DNA of 64,000 nucleotides, from positions 18,568-82,567 of the forward strand of contig NZ_QZCG01000018.1 of assembly GCF_003591515.1 (NCBI RefSeq), written 5' to 3'. Positions 16,622-24,977 of this stretch are shown piece by piece. The stretch comes from Paracoccus onubensis. Its GTDB lineage: Bacteria; Pseudomonadota; Alphaproteobacteria; Rhodobacterales; Rhodobacteraceae. Below the pieces are notes generated by a model. That model was given only the letters and a program-made list of their open reading frames with translations, had not been told where the DNA came from and did not search any database. Every line of letters begins with the position of its first letter. Within the stretch, counting starts at the first letter, position 1. The translations under genes were made by a program, and so were the position numbers.

Positions 16622-17580
16622 TGCAACTCTCCTTGATTCCACGGCAGCTTGTCGAGATCGACATTGCCGCCAGTGATGATGACGCCGACCCGCTTGCCGG
16701 CAAAAATATCGCGGTTCTTCAGGATCGTGGCCAAGGGCACGGCGCTTGACGGCTCCATCACGATCTTCATGCGTTTCCAGATCAGTTTCATCGCCTCGAC
16801 GATCTCGGGATCCGAGGCGGTCAGGATGTCGGTGACATGGCGCTGCACGAAATGCCATGTCAGCTCCTTCAACGGCACCAGCAGACCATCGGCAACCGTC
16901 TTCGGGGCATCATCGGCGATGATATGCCCGGCCTTGAAGCTGCGCATGGCATCATCGGCCTGCGCGGGCTCGGCGGCATAAATCTTCACTTTCGGGGCAA
17001 GGTTCGACAGCGTCAGACAAGTGCCCGAGACCATTCCACCCCCGCCGATCGGGGCGATTACGGCATCCAGATCCTCGATCTGTTCGATCATCTCAGCCGA
17101 GCAGGTGCCCTGCCCCGCGATCACACGCGGATCATTATAGGGATGTACGAATTCGGCCCCCGTCTCGGCCACCACCTCGGCAAAGACAGCTTCGCGGCTG
17201 CTGGTTGACGGTTCGCATTCGACGACCCGCGCGCCATAGCCGCGAACCGCGTCCTTCTTGGCCTGAGGCGCGGTGCGCGGCATCACCACCGTGCAGGGTA
17301 TCCCCCTTTGCCCGGCGGCATAGGACAGGCAAGTCCCGTGATTGCCGCTGGAATGCGTGGCGACACCACGGGCCGCCTGCGCATCCGTCAGGCCGAACAC
17401 CGCGTTACTGGCCCCGCGCGCCTTGAACGCGCCGGCCTTTTGCAGGTTCTCGCATTTGAAGAACAGCTCGGCCCCGGTCAGTTCATTCAGCATGCGCGAG
17501 GTCAGAACCGGCGTGCGATGAATATGGGGCGCGATCCGTTCGCGCGCTGCCTTCATATCGTCCAGGGTTGGAATATACAT
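16618..17580 (-). CDS. bhcB: beta-hydroxyaspartate dehydratase BhcB
   Basis: This 320-residue fold-type II PLP enzyme, a relative of serine racemase and threonine dehydratase, removes water from beta-hydroxyaspartate to give iminosuccinate. The PLP lysine is K53 in AFKARGASNA, the substrate loop is SSGNH (77-81), and the glycine-rich phosphate loop is GGGGM (179-183). I prefer the ATG at 17580 because AAGGA sits seven bases ahead and the protein then starts MYIPTLDDM. The ATG at 17595, overlapping the bhcA stop, would add five residues and is the main alternative. It is second in the bhcABCD order. Confidence 0.94.
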   Translation of the reverse strand: MYIPTLDDMKAARERIAPHIHRTPVLTSRMLNELTGAELFFKCENLQKAGAFKARGASNAVFGLTDAQAARGVATHSSGNHGTCLSYAAGQRGIPCTVVMPRTAPQAKKDAVRGYGARVVECEPSTSSREAVFAEVVAETGAEFVHPYNDPRVIAGQGTCSAEMIEQIEDLDAVIAPIGGGGMVSGTCLTLSNLAPKVKIYAAEPAQADDAMRSFKAGHIIADDAPKTVADGLLVPLKELTWHFVQRHVTDILTASDPEIVEAMKLIWKRMKIVMEPSSAVPLATILKNRDIFAGKRVGVIITGGNVDLDKLPWNQGELQ

Positions 17581-17594
17581 GGCCTGATCCTTCA

Positions 17595-18782
17595 TCACGC
17601 GGCCTTTTTCAATGCGGCGGCGCTTTGGCGGTAATGCTCCTGCGCGGCGGCGACACCGCTGCCCAGCGCGACAGGCAGGCCCAGATCGGCCATCACCATT
17701 TCGGCGGTCGCGATACCGGACAGCGCCATGACATCCGTCAGACTGCCCAGATGGCCGATGCGGAACACCTTGCCCGCGACATCGCCAAGTCCCGTACCGA
17801 ATGCGATGCCATAGGCTTCAAGCGCATGGCTGACTACGAGATTCGCGTCGAAACCTTCGGGCACCCGGATCGCACTGACGCTATCGGAATAGAGTTCCGG
17901 CCGCAGGGCGCAAAGCTGCATCCCCCACGCGGCAATCGCCTGACGAACCCCCTCGGCAATGCGATGGTGGCGGGCGAAGACATTCTCCAGCCCCTCATCA
18001 AGCAACATCCGGGTGGACAGGTTCAGCCCGTTCAGCAGGCCGACCGGCGGCGTATAGGGATAACCGTTATTCGCATAGCCCTTGGCCATATCGCGGATAT
18101 CAAAGAATGTGCGCGGCAGTTTCGCGGTTTCCGTTGCTTCCATCGCCTTGGGCGAGACGCCAACGATCGCCAGACCAGGCGGCAGCATGAAACCCTTTTG
18201 CGAGCCGGTGACGGCGATATCGACGCCCCATTCGTCCATGCGGAAATCCATGCTGCCGATAGAGCTGACCCCATCGACGAACAGCATCGCCGGATGCCCC
18301 GCCGCATCAAGTGCGCGGCGCACGGCGGCAATATCAGATTTCACGCCGGTTGCGGTCTCGTTATGCGTGGCCAGAACGACCTTGATCCGATGTTCTTTAT
18401 CAGCGGTCAGGATCTCTTCGAACTTGTCGGCAGGGACACCACCGCCCCATTCTTGCGTCACGACCTGCACATCCAGCCCGTGCCGCTGGCACATGTCGAT
18501 CCAGCGATGGCTGAACATGCCGTTGCGGGTCGCCAGCACCTTGTCACCGGGGGAAAGCGTGTTGCTGATGGCCGTTTCCCATCCGCCCGTTCCGGTCGAG
18601 GGAAAGACAAAGATCTGTCCCTTGACGGTTTTCAGAACCTTCTTCACCCCTTCAAGCGCGGGATGAAGGATTTCACCGAAAACCGGGCTGCGGTGATCGA
18701 TGGTCGGCATGTCCACGGCCTTGCGCAAGACCTCGGGGATATTGGTCGGACCGGGGATGAAAACGGGATTCTGGTTTGTCAT
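17595..18782 (-). CDS. bhcA: aspartate-glyoxylate aminotransferase BhcA
   Basis: This 395-residue class V PLP aminotransferase moves the amino group of aspartate to glyoxylate, giving glycine and oxaloacetate, the product of the cycle. The PLP lysine is K196 in VTGSQKGFMLPPG, the Asp contacting the pyridine nitrogen is D170 in FVDGVSSIGS, and the phosphate cup is PSTGTGGWE (61-69). AGGAGG stands six bases before the ATG at 18782, so the start is secure and an 18-residue upstream extension is rejected. It is the first gene of the operon and is transcribed divergently from bhcR. Similar enzymes are serine-glyoxylate aminotransferases, but the context decides for BhcA. Confidence 0.95.
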   Translation of the reverse strand: MTNQNPVFIPGPTNIPEVLRKAVDMPTIDHRSPVFGEILHPALEGVKKVLKTVKGQIFVFPSTGTGGWETAISNTLSPGDKVLATRNGMFSHRWIDMCQRHGLDVQVVTQEWGGGVPADKFEEILTADKEHRIKVVLATHNETATGVKSDIAAVRRALDAAGHPAMLFVDGVSSIGSMDFRMDEWGVDIAVTGSQKGFMLPPGLAIVGVSPKAMEATETAKLPRTFFDIRDMAKGYANNGYPYTPPVGLLNGLNLSTRMLLDEGLENVFARHHRIAEGVRQAIAAWGMQLCALRPELYSDSVSAIRVPEGFDANLVVSHALEAYGIAFGTGLGDVAGKVFRIGHLGSLTDVMALSGIATAEMVMADLGLPVALGSGVAAAQEHYRQSAAALKKAA

Positions 18783-18821
18783 GACATTCCTCCTGCGAGT
18801 TATCCTCAGACTAACTCGGGT

Positions 18822-18837
18822 ATTGCAATGCTGCAAT
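18822..18837. promoter_or_regulatory. dyad near bhcA start (ATTGCA-4-TGCAAT)
   Basis: The arms ATTGCA (18822-18827) and TGCAAT (18832-18837) are perfect inverted repeats with a 4-base spacer, about 40 bases ahead of bhcA. It could be a second operator or overlap the bhcA promoter. Confidence 0.35.
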
Positions 18838-18842
18838 TTTTC

Positions 18843-18858
18843 TGGAAAATATTTTCAA
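18843..18858. promoter_or_regulatory. candidate BhcR operator (IclR-box-like palindrome)
   Basis: TGGAAAATATTTTCAA contains the perfect 12-base palindrome GAAAATATTTTC and closely resembles the TGGAAAT-N-ATTTCCA operator known for E. coli IclR. It lies between bhcA and the IclR-type bhcR gene, where a shared operator is expected. That BhcR binds here is inference. Confidence 0.6.
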
Positions 18859-18866
18859 TAGGCAGA

Positions 18867-18879
18867 ATTATGCCATAAT
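18867..18879. promoter_or_regulatory. second palindrome in the bhcA-bhcR spacer
   Basis: ATTATGCCATAAT has perfect 6-base arms around a central C. It overlaps a broader imperfect dyad, GGCAGAATTATGCC (18861-18874). It is about 10 bases from the IclR-like site and could bind the same regulator cooperatively or cover the bhcR promoter. Confidence 0.4.
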
Positions 18880-18967
18880 CTGGCGTCATTACAGATGGTT
18901 GGCATTTTCCACTTGCCGAAAGCCATTTTCGCCGCAATGAGGATACATCATCAAGCAGAGGTAAATA

Positions 18968-19768
18968 ATGCCCGAACCTACCCGCCGCCGCGGCCGCCCG
19001 CGCAACTCAGGCGAATCTTCCGGCACCATTCAGGCACTGGACCGCGCTCTGGACATGCTGGACCTGCTGGCGGCCCAGCCCGGCCTGACGCTTAGCGAAA
19101 TCGCCGAGCAGATGAAACAATCGCCCTCGACGGTCCATCGGGTGCTGCACACGCTGTCTGCTCGCGGTGTGGCCGAAGCCGATCCGGCGACACAGACATG
19201 GCATATCGGCCCGGCTACATTCCGGCTGGGTTCGGCCTTCATGCGGCGCTCAGGGATCGTCGAACGTGCCCGCCCCATCCTGCGCGGCCTGATGGAACAT
19301 ACATTCGAGACTGCCAATCTCGGTATTCTGAACGGCGATGCGGTGCTGTTCGTCGCCCAGGCTGAAACGCAAGAGACGATCCGTGCCTTCTTCCCGCCCG
19401 GTACACGTTCACCACTTCATGCATCGGGCATCGGCAAGGCGCTTCTGGCCTTCGGGCGTCCAGAAACCCTGCGGATGCTTCTGGATGAGGGTGAACTGAT
19501 CCGTTTCACCGACAAGACCCTGACGACAGCCGCCGCCCTGCAGGAGGATATGACCCGCATCCGCGCCCGCGGTTTCTCTTTCGATGACGAAGAGAAGACG
19601 CGCGGCATGCGCTGCATCGCCGCCCCTGTCTTCGATCTGACCGGAGAGGCCGTCGCGGGCATATCGGTCAGCGGTCCGACGCATCGGATCGGCCATGAAC
19701 ATGTCAAGACGCTTGGCGCCGCCGTGGCCGCCGCCGCCCAGGATTTGACCCAAGCCATGGGCGGCTGA
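18968..19768 (+). CDS. bhcR: IclR-family regulator BhcR
   Basis: This 266-residue regulator has a basic N-terminus (RRRGRPR), a winged helix-turn-helix at about residues 20-80 (LSEIAEQMKQSPSTVHRVLHTL) and the IclR effector domain after it (SPLHASGIGKALLAFG, then TRGMRCIAAPVFD). In Paracoccus denitrificans the equivalent protein BhcR controls the bhc genes in response to glyoxylate. The divergent position, 185 bases from bhcA with dyads between, supports the same role. AGAGGT precedes the ATG. Whether it activates or represses cannot be read from sequence. Confidence 0.93.
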   Translation: MPEPTRRRGRPRNSGESSGTIQALDRALDMLDLLAAQPGLTLSEIAEQMKQSPSTVHRVLHTLSARGVAEADPATQTWHIGPATFRLGSAFMRRSGIVERARPILRGLMEHTFETANLGILNGDAVLFVAQAETQETIRAFFPPGTRSPLHASGIGKALLAFGRPETLRMLLDEGELIRFTDKTLTTAAALQEDMTRIRARGFSFDDEEKTRGMRCIAAPVFDLTGEAVAGISVSGPTHRIGHEHVKTLGAAVAAAAQDLTQAMGG

Positions 19769-19821
19769 AAACCATCCATCAGACCAATCCGGAGGTATCC
19801 TGCATGCATGGCGGCACGCGC

Positions 19822-21045
19822 CTATCGCGCCGGGTCGAAACCTTCCACCCATTCGATCTGGCGCGGCAGGCAGCGCAGATGCAGATCATAGCCATCGCAA
19901 ATTGTCTGGCGGGCGGCGCGTTTCAGCCGTTCGGCCTCGGGATCGCCTTCCAATCCACGGATCATCGCCGCAGACAGTGCCGCCTGATCGAAGAACGGCA
20001 CCAGCCGCCCGTTCTCGCCATCGCGGATCACCTCGCGCACGGGTTCGGTATCCGACGCCACGATATAGGCCCCTGCGGACATCGCCTCGGTCAGTGACCA
20101 GGACAGGACGAATGGATATGTCAGGTAGCAATGCACGCGGGCAAGCTGCATCAGCGACAGATATTGCCCATAGGGCAGACGTCCGACAAAATGCACCCGT
20201 TCGGGATCAAGCCTTCCCCCGATTTCCTCGAGCATGACATCCTTCCAGCTTCGACCGTCTTCGGGCGACTTGCCGTAGCTGACGCCATCCCCACCGACCA
20301 GAACCACCTGGGCATCGGGACGCCGCGCCAGTACATCCGGCAACGCCCGCATGAAGACATGAAAGCCGCGATAGGGTTCCAGCGAGCGGGAAACGAAACT
20401 GAGCACCTCATCCCCGACCCGCAATTCGCGCCCGTTGGGAAGGATCAGCCGCGCGTCAGGGTTCGGGCGTACCCTTTGCGTATTGATACCATCATGGATC
20501 ACCGAGATTTTCCGGCGCAGTTCCGGCGGGAAGCTGTCGGCCTGATACTGTGTCGGAGCGATGGCCGCATCCGCCTGAACGATGCCCTGAATCAGATGCG
20601 CCGAGCGCGCGACGGTCATCAGCCGTGCCTCAAGGTTTTCCGGAGACATTTCGGCATCAAACCCGACATCGGCACCGGTGGTCCGGTACATCAGTTCGGC
20701 ATAGATCAGCAGTTTCGCTTCGGGCCAGATTTCCTTCAGAAACAATGTCTCGCCCCAGCCTGAATGGCCGATGATGACATCCGGGGTAAACCCGTGATCG
20801 TCGCGCAGCGCACGTGCGCCGCGGGCTGCCATCAATCCGCGTTCCGCATTGACCGAATAGGCCCGGCCCAGAACACCGTCGGTCTGAATCCTGTTCGGCT
20901 CCTTGTAGCGGACCGTCCGGACCGGAGAGGGCCGTTGGTTATTCGCATCCGTCAGCGCCAGAACCTCGTGCCCGCGATCGGCGAGTGCGGGGGCGAGATG
21001 GGGGAACTGTCCGGGAAAATTCTGGTGAACAAATAAAATCTTCAT
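19822..21045 (-). CDS. family 4-type glycosyltransferase
   Basis: This 407-residue protein has the GT-B fold of family 4: an N-terminal domain starting MKILFVHQNFPGQFPHLAP, then a C-terminal Rossmann domain with VLSFVSRSLEPYRGFHVFMRALP, VVLVGGDGVSYG, and the nucleotide-sugar site LSWSLTEAMSAGAYIVASDTEPVREV (E-rich EX7E-like element). It probably transfers a sugar from a nucleotide donor to a surface polymer; acceptor and donor are unknown. Its ATG overlaps the yejF stop by ATGA, so it is the fifth gene of the yej transcript, an unusual neighbour for a peptide importer. Confidence 0.88.
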   Translation of the reverse strand: MKILFVHQNFPGQFPHLAPALADRGHEVLALTDANNQRPSPVRTVRYKEPNRIQTDGVLGRAYSVNAERGLMAARGARALRDDHGFTPDVIIGHSGWGETLFLKEIWPEAKLLIYAELMYRTTGADVGFDAEMSPENLEARLMTVARSAHLIQGIVQADAAIAPTQYQADSFPPELRRKISVIHDGINTQRVRPNPDARLILPNGRELRVGDEVLSFVSRSLEPYRGFHVFMRALPDVLARRPDAQVVLVGGDGVSYGKSPEDGRSWKDVMLEEIGGRLDPERVHFVGRLPYGQYLSLMQLARVHCYLTYPFVLSWSLTEAMSAGAYIVASDTEPVREVIRDGENGRLVPFFDQAALSAAMIRGLEGDPEAERLKRAARQTICDGYDLHLRCLPRQIEWVEGFDPAR

Positions 21046-22691
21046 AGATCACGTTCAGGAAAGGCCGCTTTCAACAGAGCCCGGGTATATTCGGTCTTCG
21101 GATTGTTAAAGATCCCGGCAGCCTCGCCATATTCCAGCACCTCGCCCGCGCGCATGACCATGATCTGATGTGACATGGCGCGGACCACCCGCAGATCGTG
21201 ACTGATGAACAGGAAGGTCAGGTTATGTTTTCGCTGAAGATCGCGCAGAAGCTGAACGATCTGGACCTGCACCGTCATATCCAGCGCCGATGTCGGCTCG
21301 TCCAGCACCACGACCTTGGGACGTAGAATCATCGCGCGGGCAATGGCGATACGCTGGCGCTGGCCACCGCTGAATTCATGCGGATAGCGATGCATTACCG
21401 AAGGGTCCAGCCCGGTTTCGGCCATGATCTCGGCGACCATTTCGCGATGGTCGCGGGTCGGATCGACCTCGTGCACGCCAAGCCCTTCCGCGATGATCTG
21501 CTCGACCGTCATGCGGGGTGACAGGCTGCCGAAGGGATCCTGAAACACGACCTGCATATCGCGGCGCAGCCGACGCAACTGCCTGCCCTGCCTGCCAGCG
21601 ATATCCTGCCCCATGAGCAGGATCGGTCCCTGGCTCTCGATCAGCCGCATGATCGCCAGCGCCAGCGTCGTCTTGCCGCTGCCGGATTCTCCGACGATCC
21701 CCAATGTCTCGCCTTGCCTCACGGAAAGGGTCGCGCCATCCACGGCTTTCACATGCCCCACAACCCGGCGAAGAAATCCGCGCTTAATCGGAAACCAGAC
21801 CTTCAGATCTCGGGTCTCGACCATCGTCTTTGCATCGTCGCGAACAGGATCGGCCATGCCCTTCGGCTCGGCCGCAAGAAGTTTCCTCGTATATTCATGT
21901 TGCGGATCCGAAAAGATTTTCTCGGTCGGTCCCTGCTCGACGATCACGCCGTCCTTCATCACGCAGACCCGGTCGGCGATACGGCGCACGACGCCCAGAT
22001 CGTGGCTGATGAACAGAAGGCTAAGCCCCTCGGCCTTCTTCAATTCGGCCAACAGGTCGAGGATCTGCGCCTGAATGGTTACGTCAAGGGCCGTTGTCGG
22101 TTCATCGGCGATCAGCAGCTCGGGTCCATTGGCCAACGCCATGGCGATCATGATCCGTTGCCGCTGGCCGCCCGAAAGCTGATGCGGATAATCCGCAAGC
22201 CGCGATTCGGGATTACGGATGCCGACGCGGTTCAAAAGCTCTATCACCCGTTCCCGGGCTTTTGCGCCGGTCAGGCCCTGATGCAGCCTGACACTTTCCG
22301 TGATCTGCTTTTCCAGCGTATGCAACGGATTCAGGGATGTCAGCGGTTCTTGAAAAATAAAGCTGATATCGTTGCCCCTGATGGTACGCAGCAGTTTTTC
22401 AGGCGCTTCGATAATTTCCCGCCCTTCATAGCGCACCGAGCCCGAGACTTCGGCGGCATCCCCCAGAAGCCGCACCGTAGACAATGCCGAAACCGACTTC
22501 CCCGAACCGGATTCGCCGACCAGGGCAAGCGTTTCGCCCCGCCCGATATGGAAACTGACCCCTTTGACGGCATCGACACGCTTGCCGTCCTGCTGAAATG
22601 CCACGCGCAGATCCCGCACCTCCAGCACCGGATCGCAAGATGCCTCGCCGGGCTGTTCGGAGCGGATGATGGTGTCTTCGGCACTGGTCAT
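21042..22691 (-). CDS. yejF: peptide ABC importer, fused ATPase YejF
   Basis: This 549-residue protein contains two complete ATPase domains. The first has Walker A GESGSGKS (59-66), LSGGQRQRIMIAMAL and LLIADEPTTALD; the second repeats these with GESGSGKTT, FSGGQRQRIAIARAM and VVLDEPTSALD. This tandem form is typical of YejF, which energises uptake of oligopeptides (and microcin C in E. coli). ATG at 22691 overlaps the yejE stop; an upstream in-frame extension of 35 residues lies inside yejE and is rejected. The gene order A-B-E-F is canonical. Confidence 0.94.
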   Translation of the reverse strand: MTSAEDTIIRSEQPGEASCDPVLEVRDLRVAFQQDGKRVDAVKGVSFHIGRGETLALVGESGSGKSVSALSTVRLLGDAAEVSGSVRYEGREIIEAPEKLLRTIRGNDISFIFQEPLTSLNPLHTLEKQITESVRLHQGLTGAKARERVIELLNRVGIRNPESRLADYPHQLSGGQRQRIMIAMALANGPELLIADEPTTALDVTIQAQILDLLAELKKAEGLSLLFISHDLGVVRRIADRVCVMKDGVIVEQGPTEKIFSDPQHEYTRKLLAAEPKGMADPVRDDAKTMVETRDLKVWFPIKRGFLRRVVGHVKAVDGATLSVRQGETLGIVGESGSGKTTLALAIMRLIESQGPILLMGQDIAGRQGRQLRRLRRDMQVVFQDPFGSLSPRMTVEQIIAEGLGVHEVDPTRDHREMVAEIMAETGLDPSVMHRYPHEFSGGQRQRIAIARAMILRPKVVVLDEPTSALDMTVQVQIVQLLRDLQRKHNLTFLFISHDLRVVRAMSHQIMVMRAGEVLEYGEAAGIFNNPKTEYTRALLKAAFPERDL

Positions 22692-23791
22692 TTGAACGTC
22701 TTCCGCGGATCGAAGGCATCGCGCACGCCCTCGAATATGAACACGAGAAGCGACAGCATAACGGTAAAGGTGAAAAAGGCCGTGAATGCCAGCCATGGCG
22801 CAGGCAGGTTCTGTTTCGCCTGCAGTGCCAGTTCGCCCAACGACGGAGCCGAGGTCGGAAGGCCGTAGCCCAGATAGTCCAGCCCGGCCAGCGTGCTGAT
22901 CGTTCCGGTCACGATGAAGGGCAGCATCGTCATCGTCGCGACCATCGCATTAGGCAGAATATGGCGGAACATGATCTTGCGGTCCGAGACGCCAAGCGCA
23001 CGCGCCGCCTGCACATATTCGAAGTTCCGTGCCCTGAGAAACTCGGCCCTGACCACCCCCACCAGGGCGGGCCAACTGAACAGGATCATGACAAAGACCA
23101 ACAGCCAGAAACTTCGTCCCAGAACGGCAAACAGGATGATGATGACGTAAAGCGTCGGCGTCGAGGCCCATATTTCGAGCAGGCGCTGCAGGATCAAATC
23201 CGTGCGCCCGCCGAAATAGCCCTGAATCGCCCCGGCAGTGATCCCGACCAGCGATGCCAATGTCGTCACGATCAGGGTAAACAGGATTGAGGTGCGGAAG
23301 CCGTATATCACCCGCGCCAGCACATCGCGAGAGGTATCGTCCGTCCCAAGCCAGTGATCGGCATCGGGCGCGCTTGGCACCGTGCCGACATTATTGATGG
23401 TCCGGTAATGATAGGGGATCGGTGGCCAGATCATCCAGCCCTGCTCGGCTTTGGGGACATCGCTGGTCCCGTTGTCGATCGACGCGATGATCTGTTCGGG
23501 CTCGTCCCAGCAGGCTTCACGGCCTCCGCTTTTGATCAGGCATTGCACTGCCGGGTCGGTATAGATCGCTTCGGTATTGAAATCGCTTCCGAATGCGCTT
23601 TCGGGATAGAAATTCATGACCGGCCAGTAAAGCTCTCCGCGATAGCTGACGACGATCGGTCTATCATTGGCAACGAGTTCGGCAAAAGACGAGATCACAA
23701 ACAGGATCGTCAGGATCACCAGCGACCAGAAAGCGCGGCGATTGCGGCGGAAATTGCGCAGGCGGCGACGATTGAGTTCCGAGAGCGCCAT
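22688..23791 (-). CDS. yejE: peptide ABC permease YejE
   Basis: This 367-residue permease belongs to the DppC/OppC class and, like YejE, has a long periplasmic insert after helix 1 (ELVANDRPIVVSYRGELYWP and on) before the remaining helices. The EAA-type loop is FVQAARALGV-like: EYVQAARALGVSDRKIMFRHILPNA. It partners YejB to form the channel. The start ATG shares its first base with the yejB stop (TGATG). Nothing appears broken. Confidence 0.94.
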   Translation of the reverse strand: MALSELNRRRLRNFRRNRRAFWSLVILTILFVISSFAELVANDRPIVVSYRGELYWPVMNFYPESAFGSDFNTEAIYTDPAVQCLIKSGGREACWDEPEQIIASIDNGTSDVPKAEQGWMIWPPIPYHYRTINNVGTVPSAPDADHWLGTDDTSRDVLARVIYGFRTSILFTLIVTTLASLVGITAGAIQGYFGGRTDLILQRLLEIWASTPTLYVIIILFAVLGRSFWLLVFVMILFSWPALVGVVRAEFLRARNFEYVQAARALGVSDRKIMFRHILPNAMVATMTMLPFIVTGTISTLAGLDYLGYGLPTSAPSLGELALQAKQNLPAPWLAFTAFFTFTVMLSLLVFIFEGVRDAFDPRKTFK

Positions 23792-24870
23792 CACCCGTCC
23801 CTCTTCTCGAAATCGATCCTTGGATCGACCAGAACATAAGTCAGGTCGGTCAGGATGCCGATCACCAGACTAAGCAGGCCAAAGACGTAAAGCGTGCCGA
23901 AGATCAACGGATAATCGCGCTTGACCGTCGCCTCGAAGCCCAGCAGGCCCAGACCGTCAAGCGAGAAGATATTCTCGATCAGGATGGACGACCCAAAAAA
24001 CGCACCGAGGAAGGTGGCCGGAAAACCCGCGATCACGATCAGCATCGCATTGCGGAAGACATGGCCATACAGCACCCCCCGCTCGGTCAGGCCCTTGGCG
24101 CGCGCGGTCATGGCATATTGCTTGCTGATCTGATCCAGGAAGCTGTTCTTGGTCAACAGGGTCAGCGTCGCGAAAGCCGAGATCGACATGGCGATCACCG
24201 GCAGCGCGGCGTGCCACATATAATCCAGGATCTTGCCCCAAAGCGAAAGCTCGGACCAGACGGAGACATCGCTGGTCAAGCCGCGGAGCGGGAAAATCTT
24301 CCAATAGGTGCCGCCCGCGAAAAGCACGATCAGAAGCACCGCGAAAAGAAAGGCCGGGATCGCATATCCCATGACGATAATGCCGGACGTCCAGTTGTCG
24401 AAACGCGAACCGTCCCGGACGGCCTTGCGGATCCCCAGCGGAATCGAGATCAGATAACCCAGAAGCGTCGACCATAACCCTAATGTGATCGATACCGGCA
24501 GTTTCTCGATCACCAGATCGATCACGTCGCGCCCATAGAACCAGCTCTCCCCGAAATCGAAGCGCAGATAATTACCCATCATCATCAGGAAACGTTCATG
24601 CGCGGGCTTGTCGAAGCCGAATTCCTTTTCAAGCTTCGCGATGAATTCGGGTGGAAGACCATAGGCGCCCTTGTACATCTCTTCCGAGCCGCCCACCTCG
24701 GCGCCGCTCCCGGAGAGATTGGCGAGGACATCCCCTTCGCCCTGCATCTGCGCGGCGATTTGCTCGATCGGGCCGCCGGGCACGAATTGCGTCAGCGTGA
24801 AATTGATCAGCATGATGCCAATCAGCGTGGGGATGATCAGCAGCACTCGCCGCAGGATATAGGCGCCCAT
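23791..24870 (-). CDS. yejB: peptide ABC permease YejB
   Basis: This 359-residue permease of the DppB/OppB class begins MGAYILRRVLLIIPTLIGIML, the usual first helix, followed by a periplasmic loop (GPIEQIAAQMQGEGD) and about five further helices. The EAA loop reads YAMTARAKGLTERGVLYGHVFRNA, and the family's C-terminal ending (DLTYVLVDPRIDFEKR) is intact. It forms the transmembrane pore with YejE. The gap of 107 bases to yejA is the only sizeable one in the operon. Confidence 0.95.
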   Translation of the reverse strand: MGAYILRRVLLIIPTLIGIMLINFTLTQFVPGGPIEQIAAQMQGEGDVLANLSGSGAEVGGSEEMYKGAYGLPPEFIAKLEKEFGFDKPAHERFLMMMGNYLRFDFGESWFYGRDVIDLVIEKLPVSITLGLWSTLLGYLISIPLGIRKAVRDGSRFDNWTSGIIVMGYAIPAFLFAVLLIVLFAGGTYWKIFPLRGLTSDVSVWSELSLWGKILDYMWHAALPVIAMSISAFATLTLLTKNSFLDQISKQYAMTARAKGLTERGVLYGHVFRNAMLIVIAGFPATFLGAFFGSSILIENIFSLDGLGLLGFEATVKRDYPLIFGTLYVFGLLSLVIGILTDLTYVLVDPRIDFEKRDG

Positions 24871-24977
24871 CAGCCTGTCCTTCTGCCCACCCCTTCGGGG
24901 GTCGCGGACCTTACCGGCCCTGTTCGATTATCTTGCCTTGTGGGCAATCCGGCACCCGAAATCAAGCCAAGTGATCG

